This document shows positions 38,401-51,194 of a DNA stretch of 64,000 nucleotides, piece by piece (position 1 is the stretch's first letter; each line of letters begins with the position of its first letter). Source of the stretch: Cladorhizidae sp. MBARI D1340-BT2 (Eukaryota; Porifera; Demospongiae; Poecilosclerida; Cladorhizidae). The translations under genes were made by a program, and so were the position numbers. The notes below the pieces were generated by a model. It saw only the letters and a list, made by a program, of their open reading frames with translations, had not been told where the DNA came from and searched no databases. The stretch spans positions 28,069,932 to 28,133,931 of the forward strand of contig JAQNBH010000002.1 in assembly GCA_028752905.1 (NCBI GenBank), written 5' to 3'.

Positions 38401-41046
38401 CTAAACAGGTTAGCTTCATAGATTCTCCACACTTCACTGAATAGACTTGATGTATAGCTATTAAGATAGGACTCTCTAAGTGCTCTCTCTTGATACCAAA
38501 CATCCATATATGCTGCACACTTCACTGTAATGGACTTGCAAGATAGGTATCTCTCAGTGTTCTCTATCTTGAGCTAAACATGTTAGCTTCATAGATTCTC
38601 CACACTTCACTGAATAGACTTGATATATAGCTCTAAAGGTAGGCCTCTCTCTGTTCTCTCTCTTGACACCAAATATCCGTATATTCTGCAAACATAGAAT
38701 CACAAGATAGGTTTCTCTATGTGTTCTCTATCTTGATGCTAAACAGGTTAGCTTCATAGATTCTCCACACTTCACTGTATAAACTTGATATATAGCTATT
38801 AAGATAGGTCTCTCCCTGTGCTCTCTGTTGATATCAAACATCCATAATATTCTGCACACTTCACTGTAATGGACTTGATATGATTAGAATGATAGGTTTC
38901 ATTGTGTGTTCTCTATCTTGATATTTGCCCTAATTTGGTCTATATGTTTCTCATTTCCCCCCCAAAAATCTTGTTATTTTGCCGTAAAGCTCATAACTGT
39001 TCTACACTTTACCCAAAAAAGATAATTTTTATATCACCGGATAGCCCTTCTAATTATCTGTCTTTTGTACGTGCCAAAATTTTGAGTACTCTAAGTATTA
39101 GCAAGTTATGGTGATTTGAAGTGGTAAGGTTTGCGATCTTTCCTGGCGTTTTCCAGTTGCCAAAGCGGTGGCCTGCCAGTGAAAAACCACTACATTTATT
39201 GATAATCTGTTGACATGTTGCAGATAAGGGCCTTCTCTATCAGTTGACAAAATCTGGGACTTTGGTCTTGTTAATTAGGGCAGTTATGAATTGTACTCTT
39301 ACTTGATGCTAAACATGTTAGCTTCGTAGATTATCCACACTTCACTGAATAGACTTGATGTATAGCTATTAAGATAGGACTCTCTAAGTGCTCTCTCTTG
39401 ATACCAAACATCCATATATTCTGCACACTTCACTGTAATGGACTTGCAAGATAGGTATCTCTCAGTGTTCTCTATCTTGAGCTGAACATGTTAGCTTCAT
39501 AGATTCTCCACACTTCACTGAATAGACTTGATATATAGCTCTAAAGGTAGGCCTCTCTCTGTTCTCTCTCTTGATACCAAACATCCGTATATTCTGCAAA
39601 CATAGAATCACAAGATAGGTTTCTCTATGTGTTCTCTATCTTGATGCTAAACAGGTTAGCTTCATAGATTCTCCACACTTTACTGAATAGACTTGATGTA
39701 TAGCTATTAAGATAGGACTCTCTAAGTGCTCTCTCTTGATACCAAACATCCATATATGCTGCACACTTCACTGTAATGGACTTGCAAGATAGGTATCTCT
39801 CAGTGTTCTCTATCTTGAGCTAAACATGTTAGCTTCATAGATTCTCCACACTTCACTGAATAGACTTGATATATAGCTCTAAAGGTAGGCCTCTCTCTGT
39901 TCTCTCTCTTGACACCAAACATCCGTATATTCTGCAAACATAGAATCACAAGATAGGTTTCTCTATGTGTTCTCTATCTTGATGCTAAACAGGTTAGCTT
40001 CATAGATTCTCCACACTTCACTGTATAAACTTGATATATAGCTATTAAGATAGGTCTCTCCCTGTGCTCTCTGTTGATATCAAACATCCATAATATTCTG
40101 CACACTTCACTGTAATGGACTTGATATGATTAGAATGATAGGTTTCATTGTGTGTTCTCTATCTTGATATTTGCCCTAATTTGGTCTATATGTTTCTCAT
40201 TTTCCCCCCAAAAATCTTGTTATTTTGCCGTAAAGCTCATAACTGTTCTACACTTTACCCAAAAAAGATAATTTTTATATCACCGGATAGCCCTTCTAAT
40301 TATCTGTCTTTTGTACGTGCCAAAATTTTGAGTACTCTAAGTATTAGCAAGTTATGGTGATTTGAAGTGGTAAGGTTTGCGATCTTTCCTGGCGTTTTCC
40401 AGTTGCCAAAGCGGTGGCCTGCCAGTGAAAAACCACTACATTTATTGATAATCTGTTGACATGTTGCAGATAAGGGCCTTCTCTATCAGTTGACAAAATC
40501 TGGGACTTTGGTCTTGTTAATTAGGGCAGTTATGAATTGTACTCTTACTTGATGCTAAACATGTTAGCTTCGTAGATTATCCACACTTCACTGAATAGAC
40601 TTGATGTATAGCTATTAAGATAGGACTCTCTAAGTGCTCTCTCTTGATACCAAACATCCATATATTCTGCACACTTCACTGTAATGGACTTGCAAGATAG
40701 GTATCTCACAGTGTTCTCTATCTTGAGCTAAACATGTTAGCTTCATAGATTCTCCACACTTCACTGAATAGACTTGATATATAGCTCTAAAGGTAGGCCT
40801 CTCTCTGTTCTCTCTCTTGATACCAAACATCCGTATATTCTGCATACATAGAATCACAAGATAGGTTTCTCTATGTGTTCTCTATCTTGATGCTAAACAG
40901 GTTAGCTTCATAGATTCTCCACACTTCACTGTATAAACTTGATATATAGCTATTAAGATAGGTCTCTCCCTGTGCTCTCTGTTGATATCAAACATCCATA
41001 ATATTCTGCACACTTCACTGTAATGGACTTGATATGATTCGAATGA
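26444..41046 (+). repeat. Inner array, 884/908/1246 units with 9,838-bp-offset duplication
   Basis: Periods after 26049 are 884, 908, 1246, 1246, 1246, 908, 908, 1246, 1246, 884, 908, 1246, 1246, 884. The block 884-908-1246-1246 appears at 26049-30333 and again at 35887-40171. Shared private variants sit exactly 9,838 bp apart: 'aaaatattgag', 'atatactctgc' and 'cactttact' (29841 and 39679). The adjacent units at 32487 and 33395 are near-identical copies. Confidence 0.87.
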
Positions 41047-41054
41047 TAGGTTTC

Positions 41055-41587
41055 TTGCCCTAATTTGGTCTATATGTTTCTCATTTTCCCCCCAAAAATC
41101 TTGTTATTTTGCCGTAAAGCTCATAACTGTTCTACACTTTACCCAAAAAAGATAATTTTTATATCAGCGGATAGCCCTTCTAATTATCTGTCTTTTGTAC
41201 GTGCCAAAATATTGAGTACTCTAAGTATTAGCAAGTTATGGTGATTTGAAGTGGTAAGGTTTGCGATCTTTCCTGGCGTTTTCCAGTTACCAAAGCGGTG
41301 GCCTGCCAGTGAAAAACCACTACATTTATTGATAATCTGTTGACATGTTGCAGATAAGGGCCTTCTCTATCAGTTTTCTCTATGTGTTCTCTATCTTGAT
41401 GCTAAACAGGTTAGCTTCATAGATTCTCCACACTTCACTGTATAAACTTGATATATAGCTATTAAGATAGGTCTCTCCCTGTGCTCTCTGTTGATATCAA
41501 ACATCCATAATATTCTGCACACTTCACTGTAATGGACTTGATATGATTCGAATGATAGGTTTCATTGTGTGTTCTCTATCTTGATAT
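41055..41587 (+). repeat. Truncated 533-bp unit
   Basis: The core breaks off at 'ctctatcagtt' (41375) and resumes in the spacer at 'ttctctatgtgttctc'. The unit has lost 375 bp of core end and spacer start. It is the only unit of this length and a unique landmark in the array. Confidence 0.9.
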
Positions 41588-44500
41588 TTGCCCTAATTTG
41601 GTCTATATGTTTCTCATTTTCCCCCCAAAAATCTTGTTATTTTGCCGTAAAGCTCATAACATTTCTACACTTTACCCTAAAAAGATAATTTTTATATTAT
41701 CAGATAGCCCTTCTAATTATCTGTCTTTTGTACGTGCCAAAATTTTGAGTACTCTAAGTATTAGCAAGTTATGGTGATTTGAAGTGGTAAGGTTTGCGAT
41801 CTTTCCTGGCGTTTTCCAGTTGCCAAAGCGGTGGCCTGCCAGTGAAAAACCACTACATTTATTGATAATCTGTTGACATGTTGCAGATAAGGGCCTTCTC
41901 TATCAGTTGACAAAATCTGGGACTTTGGTCTTGTTAATTAGGGCAGTTATGAATTGTACTCTTACTTGATGCTAAACATGTTAGCTTCGTAGATTATCCA
42001 CACTTCACTGAATAGACTTGATGTATAGCTATTAAGATAGGACTCTCTAAGTGCTCTCTCTTGATACCAAACATCCATATATTCTGCACACTTCACTGTA
42101 ATGGACTTGCAAGATAGGTATCTCTCAGTGTTCTCTATCTTGAGCTGAACATGTTAGCTTCATAGATTCTCCACACTTCACTGAATAGACTTGATATATA
42201 GCTCTAAAGGTAGGCCTCTCTCTGTTCTCTCTCTTGATACCAAACATCCGTATATTCTGCAAACATAGAATCACAAGATAGGTTTCTCTATGTGTTCTCT
42301 ATCTTGATGCTAAACAGGTTAGCTTCATAGATTCTCCACACTTCACTGAATAGACTTGATGTATAGCTATTAAGATAGGACTCTCTAAGTGCTCTCTCTT
42401 GATACCAAACATCCATATATGCTGCACACTTCACTGTAATGGACTTGCAAGATAGGTATCTCTCAGTGTTCTCTATCTTGAGCTAAACATGTTAGCTTCA
42501 TAGATTCTCCACACTTCACTGAATAGACTTGATATATAGCTCTAAAGGTAGGCCTCTCTCTGTTCTCTCTCTTGACACCAAACATCCGTATATTCTGCAA
42601 ACATAGAATCACAAGATAGGTTTCTCTATGTGTTCTCTATCTTGATGCTAAACAGGTTAGCTTCATAGATTCTCCACACTTCACTGTATAAACTTGATAT
42701 ATAGCTATTAAGATAGGTCTCTCCCTGTGCTCTCTGTTGATATCAAACATCCATAATATTCTGCACACTTCACTGTAATGGACTTGATATGATTAGAATG
42801 ATAGGTTTCATTGTGTGTTCTCTATCTTGATATTTGCCCTAATTTGGTCTATATGTTTCTCATTTCCCCCCCCAAAAATCTTGTTATTTTGCCGTAAAGC
42901 TCATAACTGTTCTACACTTTACCCAAAAAAGATAATTTTTATATCACCGGATAGCCCTTCTAATTATCTGTCTTTTGTACGTGCCAAAATTTTGAGTACT
43001 CTAAGTATTAGCAAGTTATGGTGATTTGAAGTGGTAAGGTTTGCGATCTTTCCTGGCGTTTTCCAGTTGCCAAAGCGGTGGCCTGCCAGTGAAAAACCAC
43101 TACATTTATTGATAATCTGTTGACATGTTGCAGATAAGGGCCTTCTCTATCAGTTGACAAAATCTGGGACTTTGGTCTTGTTAATTAGGGCAGTTATGAA
43201 TTGTACTCTTACTTGATGCTAAACATGTTAGCTTCGTAGATTATCCACACTTCACTGAATAGACTTGATGTATAGCTATTAAGATAGGACTCTCTAAGTG
43301 CTCTCTCTTGATACCAAACATCCATATATTCTGCACACTTCACTGTAATGGACTTGCAAGATAGGTATCTCTCAGTGTTCTCTATCTTGAGCTGAACATG
43401 TTAGCTTCATAGATTCTCCACACTTCACTGAATAGACTTGATATATAGCTCTAAAGGTAGGCCTCTCTCTGTTCTCTCTCTTGATACCAAACATCCGTAT
43501 ATTCTGCAAACATAGAATCACAAGATAGGTTTCTCTATGTGTTCTCTATCTTGATGCTAAACAGGTTAGCTTCATAGATTCTCCACACTTTACTGAATAG
43601 ACTTGATGTATAGCTATTAAGATAGGACTCTCTAATTGCTCTCTCTTGATACCAAACATCCATATATGCTGCACACTTCACTGTAATGGACTTGCAAGAT
43701 AGGTATCTCTCAGTGTTCTCTATCTTGAGCTAAACATGTTAGCTTCATAGATTCTCCACACTTCACTGAATAGACTTGATATATAGCTCTAAAGGTAGGC
43801 CTCTCTCTGTTCTCTCTCTTGACACCAAACATCCGTATATTCTGCAAACATAGAATCACAAGATAGGTTTCTCTATGTGTTCTCTATCTTGATGCTAAAC
43901 AGGTTAGCTTCATAGATTCTCCACACTTCACTGTATAAACTTGATATATAGCTATTAAGATAGGTCTCTCCCTGTGCTCTCTGTTGATATCAAACATCCA
44001 TAATATTCTGCACACTTCACTGTAATGGACTTGATATGATTAGAATGATAGGTTTCATTGTGTGTTCTCTATCTTGATATTTGCCCTAATTTGGTCTATA
44101 TGTTTCTCATTTTCCCCCCAAAAATCTTGTTATTTTGCCGTAAAGCTCATAACTGTTCTACACTTTACCCAAAAAAGATAATTTTTATATCACCGGATAG
44201 CCCTTCTAATTATCTGTCTTTTGTACGTGCCAAAATTTTGAGTACTCTAAGTATTAGCAAGTTATGTTGATTTGAAGTGGTAAGGTTTGCGATCTTTCCT
44301 GGCGTTTTCCAGTTGCCAAAGCGGTGGCCTGCCAGTGAAAAACCACTACATTTATTGATAATCTGTTGACATGTTGCAGATAAGGGCCTTCTCTATCAGT
44401 TGACAAAATCTGGGACTTTGGTCTTGTTAATTAGGGCAGTTATGAATTGTACTCTTACTTGATGCTAAACATGTTAGCTTCGTAGATTATCCACACTTCA

Positions 44501-47500
44501 CTGAATAGACTTGATGTATAGCTATTAAGATAGGACTCTCTAAGTGCTCTCTCTTGATACCAAACATCCATATATTCTGCACACTTCACTGTAATGGACT
44601 TGCAAGATAGGTATCTCTCAGTGTTCTCTATCTTGAGCTGAACATGTTAGCTTCATAGATTCTCCACACTTCACTGAATAGACTTGATATATAGCTCTAA
44701 AGGTAGGCCTCTCTCTGTTCTCTCTCTTGATACCAAACATCCGTATATTCTGCAAACATAGAATCACAAGATAGGTTTCTCTATGTGTTCTCTATCTTGA
44801 TGCTAAACAGGTTAGCTTCATAGATTCTCCACACTTTACTGAATAGACTTGATGTATAGCTATTAAGATAGGACTCTCTAAGTGCTCTCTCTTGATACCA
44901 AACATCCATATATGCTGCACACTTCACTGTAATGGACTTGCAAGATAGGTATCTCTCAGTGTTCTCTATCTTGAGCTAAACATGTTAGCTTCATAGATTC
45001 TCCACACTTCACTGAATAGACTTGATATATAGCTCTAAAGGTAGGCCTCTCTCTGTTCTCTCTCTTGACACCAAACATCCGTATATTCTGCAAACATAGA
45101 ATCACAAGATAGGTTTCTCTATGTGTTCTCTATCTTGATGCTAAACAGGTTAGCTTCATAGATTCTCCACACTTCACTGTATAAACTTGATATATAGCTA
45201 TTAAGATAGGTCTCTCCCTGTGCTCTCTGTTGATATCAAACATCCATAATATTCTGCACACTTCACTGTAATGGACTTGATATGATTAGAATGATAGGTT
45301 TCATTGTGTGTTCTCTATCTTGATATTTGCCCTAATTTGGTCTATATGTTTCTCATTTTCCCCCCAAAAATCTTGTTATTTTGCCGTAAAGCTCATAACT
45401 GTTCTACACTTTACCCAAAAAAGATAATTTTTATATCACCGGATAGCCCTTCTAATTATCTGTCTTTTGTACGTGCCAAAATTTTGAGTACTCTAAGTAT
45501 TAGCAAGTTATGGTGATTTGAAGTGGTAAGGTTTGCGATCTTTCCTGGCGTTTTCCAGTTGCCAAAGCGGTGGCCTGCCAGTGAAAAACCACTACATTTA
45601 TTGATAATCTGTTGACATGTTGCAGATAAGGGCCTTCTCTATCAGTTGACAAAATCTGGGACTTTGGTCTTGTTAATTAGGGCAGTTATGAATTGTACTC
45701 TTACTTGATGCTAAACATGTTAGCTTCGTAGATTATCCACACTTCACTGAATAGACTTGATGTATAGCTATTAAGATAGGACTCTCTAAGTGCTCTCTCT
45801 TGATACCAAACATCCATATACTCTGCACACTTCACTGTAATGGACTTGCAAGATAGGTATCTCTCAGTGTTCTCTATCTTGAGCTAAACATGTTAGCTTC
45901 ATAGATTCTCCACACTTCACTGAATAGACTTGATATATAGCTCTAAAGGTAGGCCTCTCTCTGTTCTCTCTCTTGATACCAAACATCCGTATATTCTGCA
46001 TACATAGAATCACAAGATAGGTTTCTCTATGTGTTCTCTATCTTGATGCTAAACAGGTTAGCTTCATAGATTCTCCACACTTCACTGTATAAACTTGATA
46101 TATAGCTATTAAGATAGGTCTCTCCCTGTGCTCTCTGTTGATATCAAACATCCATAATATTCTGCACACTTCACTGTAATGGACTTGATATGATTCGAAT
46201 GATAGGTTTCTTGCACTAATTTGGTCTATATGTTTCTCATTTTCCCCCCAAAAATCTTGTTATTTTGCCGTAAAGCTCATAACTTTTCTACACTTTACCC
46301 AAAAAAGATAATTTTTATATCAGCGGATAGCCCTTCTAATTATCTGTCTTTTGTACGTGCCAAAATATTGAGTACTCTAAGTATTAGCAAGTTATGGTGA
46401 TTTGAAGTGGTAAGGTTTGCGATCTTTCCTGGCGTTTTCCAGTTGCCAAAGCGGTGGCCTGCCAGTGAAAAACCACTACATTTATTGATAATCTGTTGAC
46501 ATGTTGCAGATAAGGGCCTTCTCTATCAGTTGACAAAATCTGGGACTTTGGTCTTGTTAATTAGGGCAGTTATGAATTGTACTCTTACTTGATGCTAAAC
46601 ATGTTAGCTTCGTAGATTATCCACACTTCACTGAATAGACTTGATGTATAGCTATTAAGATAGGACTCTCTAAGTGCTCTCTCTTGATACCAAACATCCA
46701 TATATTCTGCACACTTCACTGTAATGGACTTGCAAGATAGGTATCTCTCAGTGTTCTCTATCTTGAGCTGAACATGTTAGCTTCATAGATTCTCCACACT
46801 TCACTGAATAGACTTGATATATAGCTCTAAAGGTAGGCCTCTCTCTGTTCTCTCTCTTGATACCAAACATCCGTATATTCTGCAAACATAGAATCACAAG
46901 ATAGGTTTCTCTATGTGTTCTCTATCTTGATGCTAAACAGGTTAGCTTCATAGATTCTCCACACTTTACTGAATAGACTTGATGTATAGCTATTAAGATA
47001 GGACTCTCTAAGTGCTCTCTCTTGATACCAAACATCCATATATGCTGCACACTTCACTGTAATGGACTTGCAAGATAGGTATCTCTCAGTGTTCTCTATC
47101 TTGAGCTAAACATGTTAGCTTCATAGATTCTCCACACTTCACTGAATAGACTTGATATATAGCTCTAAAGGTAGGCCTCTCTCTGTTCTCTCTCTTGACA
47201 CCAAACATCCGTATATTCTGCAAACATAGAATCACAAGATAGGTTTCTCTATGTGTTCTCTATCTTGATGCTAAACAGGTTAGCTTCATAGATTCTCCAC
47301 ACTTCACTGTATAAACTTGATATATAGCTATTAAGATAGGTCTCTCCCTGTGCTCTCTGTTGATATCAAACATCCATAATATTCTGCACACTTCACTGTA
47401 ATGGACTTGATATGATTCGAATGATAGGTTTCATTGTGTGTTCTCTATCTTGATATTTGCCCAAATTTGGTCTATATGTTTCTCATTTTCCCCCCAAAAA

Positions 47501-50500
47501 TCTTGTTATTTTGCCGTAAAGCTCATAACATTTCTACACTTTACCCTAAAAAGATAATTTTTATATTATCAGATAGCCCTTCTAATTATCTGTCTTTTGT
47601 ACGTGCCAAAATTTTGAGTACTCTAAGTATTAGCAAGTTATGGTGATTTGAAGTGATAAGGTTTGCGATCTTTCCTGGCGTTTTCCAGTTGCCAAAGCGG
47701 TGGCCTGCCAGTGAAAAACCACTACATTTATTGATAATCTGTTGACATGTTGCAGATAAGGGCCTTCTCTATCAGTTGACAAAATCTGGGACTTTGGTCT
47801 TGTTAATTAGGGCAGTTATGAATTGTACTCTTACTTGATGCTAAACATGTTAGCTTCGTAGATTATCCACACTTCACTGAATAGACTTGATGTATAGCTA
47901 TTAAGATAGGACTCTCTAAGTGCTCTCTCTTGATACCAAACATCCATATATTCTGCACACTTCACTGTAATGGACTTGCAAGATAGGTATCTCTCAGTGT
48001 TCTCTATCTTGAGCTGAACATGTTAGCTTCATAGATTCTCCACACTTCACTGAATAGACTTGATATATAGCTCTAAAGGTAGGCCTCTCTCTGTTCTCTC
48101 TCTTGATACCAAACATCCGTATATTCTGCAAACATAGAATCACAAGATAGGTTTCTCTATGTGTTCTCTATCTTGATGCTAAACAGGTTAGCTTCATAGA
48201 TTCTCCACACTTCACTGAATAGACTTGATGTATAGCTATTAAGATAGGACTCTCTAAGTGCTCTCTCTTGATACCAAACATCCATATATGCTGCACACTT
48301 CACTGTAATGGACTTGCAAGATAGGTATCTCTCAGTGTTCTCTATCTTGAGCTAAACATGTTAGCTTCATAGATTCTCCACACTTCACTGAATAGACTTG
48401 ATATATAGCTCTAAAGGTAGGCCTCTCTCTGTTCTCTCTCTTGACACCAAACATCCGTATATTCTGCAAACATAGAATCACAAGATAGGTTTCTCTATGT
48501 GTTCTCTATCTTGATGCTAAACAGGTTAGCTTCATAGATTCTCCACACTTCACTGTATAAACTTGATATATAGCTATTAAGATAGGTCTCTCCCTGTGCT
48601 CTCTGTTGATATCAAACATCCATAATATTCTGCACACTTCACTGTAATGGACTTGATATGATTAGAATGATAGGTTTCATTGTGTGTTCTCTATCTTGAT
48701 ATTTGCCCTAATTTGGTCTATATGTTTCTCATTTCCCCCCCAAAAATCTTGTTATTTTGCCGTAAAGCTCATAACTGTTCTACACTTTACCCAAAAAAGA
48801 TAATTTTTATATCACCGGATAGCCCTTCTAATTATCTGTCTTTTGTACGTGCTAAAATTTTGAGTACTCTAAGTATTAGCAAGTTATGGTGATTTGAAGT
48901 GGTAAGGTTTGCGATCTTTCCTGGCGTTTTCCAGTTGCCAAAGCGGTGGCCTGCCAGTGAAAAACCACTACATTTATTGATAATCTGTTGACATGTTGCA
49001 GATAAGGGCCTTCTCTATCAGTTGACAAAATCTGGGACTTTGGTCTTGTTAATTAGGGCAGTTATGAATTGTACTCTTACTTGATGCTAAACATGTTAGC
49101 TTCGTAGATTATCCACACTTCACTGAATAGACTTGATGTATAGCTATTAAGATAGGACTCTCTAAGTGCTCTCTCTTGATACCAAACATCCATATATTCT
49201 GCACACTTCACTGTAATGGACTTGCAAGATAGGTATCTCTCAGTGTTCTCTATCTTGAGCTGAACATGTTAGCTTCATAGATTCTCCACACTTCACTGAA
49301 TAGACTTGATATATAGCTCTAAAGGTAGGCCTCTCTCTGTTCTCTCTCTTGATACCAAACATCCGTATATTCTGCAAACATAGAATCACAAGATAGGTTT
49401 CTCTATGTGTTCTCTATCTTGATGCTAAACAGGTTAGCTTCATAGATTCTCCACACTTTACTGAATAGACTTGATGTATAGCTATTAAGATAGGACTCTC
49501 TAAGTGCTCTCTCTTGAAACCAAACATCCATATATGCTGCACACTTCACTGTAATGGACTTGCAAGATAGGTATCTCTCAGTGTTCTCTATCTTGAGCTA
49601 AACATGTTAGCTTCATAGATTCTCCACACTTCACTGAATAGACTTGATATATAGCTCTAAAGGTAGGCCTCTCTCTGTTCTCTCTCTTGACACCAAACAT
49701 CCGTATATTCTGCAAACATAGAATCACAAGATAGGTTTCTCTATGTGTTCTCTATCTTGATGCTAAACAGGTTAGCTTCATAGATTCTCCACACTTCACT
49801 GTATAAACTTGATATATAGCTATTAAGATAGGTCTCTCCCTGTGCTCTATGTTGATATCAAACATCCATAATATTCTGCACACTTCACTGTAATGGACTT
49901 GATATGATTAGAATGATAGGTTTCATTGTGTGTTCTCTATCTTGATATTTGCCCTAATTTGGTCTATATGTTTCTCATTTCCCCCCCAAAAATCTTGTTA
50001 TTTTGCCGTAAAGCTCATAACTGTTCTACACTTTACCCAAAAAAGATAATTTTTATATCACCGGATAGCCCTTCTAATTATCTGTCTTTTGTACGTGCCA
50101 AAATTTTGAGTACTCTAAGTATTAGCAAGTTATGGTGATTTGAAGTGGTAAGGTTTGCGATCTTTCCTGGCGTTTTCCAGTTGCCAAAGCGGTGGCCTGC
50201 CAGTGAAAAACCACTACATTTATTGATAATCTGTTGACATGTTGCAGATAAGGGCCTTCTCTATCAGTTGACAAAATCTGGGACTTTGGTCTTGTTAATT
50301 AGGGCAGTTATGAATTGTACTCTTACTTGATGCTAAACATGTTAGCTTCGTAGATTATCCACACTTCACTGAATAGACTTGATGTATAGCTATTAAGATA
50401 GGACTCTCTAAGTGCTCTCTCTTGATACCAAACATCCATATATTCTGCACACTTCACTGTAATGGACTTGCAAGATAGGTATCTCTCAGTGTTCTCTATC

Positions 50501-51194
50501 TTGAGCTGAACATGTTAGCTTCATAGATTCTCCACACTTCACTGAATAGACTTGATATATAGCTCTAAAGGTAGGCCTCTCTCTGTTCTCTCTCTTGATA
50601 CCAAACATCCGTATATTCTGCAAACATAGAATCACAAGATAGGTTTCTCTATGTGTTCTCTATCTTGATGCTAAACAGGTTAGCTTCATAGATTCTCCAC
50701 ACTTTACTGAATAGACTTGATGTATAGCTATTAAGATAGGACTCTCTAAGTGCTCTCTCTTGATACCAAACATCCATATATGCTGCACACTTCACTGTAA
50801 TGGACTTGCAAGATAGGTATCTCTCAGTGTTCTCTATCTTGAGCTAAACATGTTAGCTTCATAGATTCTCCACACTTCACTGAATAGACTTGATATATAG
50901 CTCTAAAGGTAGGCCTCTCTCTGTTCTCTCTCTTGACACCAAACATCCGTATATTCTGCAAACATAGAATCACAAGATAGGTTTCTCTATGTGTTCTCTA
51001 TCTTGATGCTAAACAGGTTAGCTTCATAGATTCTCCACACTTCACTGTATAAACTTGATATATAGCTATTAAGATAGGTCTCTCCCTGTGCTCTCTGTTG
51101 ATATCAAACATCCATAATATTCTGCAAACTTCACTGTAATGGACTTGATATGATTAGAATGATAGGTTTCATTGTGTGTTCTCTATCTTGATAT
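41588..51194 (+). repeat. Inner array dominated by 1246-bp units
   Basis: Periods are 1246, 1247, 1246, 884, 1246, 1246, 1246, 1246. The 1247-bp unit has one extra C in the homopolymer (C8 with A5 at 42866-42878). The 884-bp unit ends at 46210/46211 with the recurrent 24-bp deletion, and its following core carries 'ttgcac' and 'aaaatattgag'. Most spacers carry the linked variants 'tatatgctgcac', 'ttgacacc' and 'ctgcaaacatag'. Confidence 0.9.
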
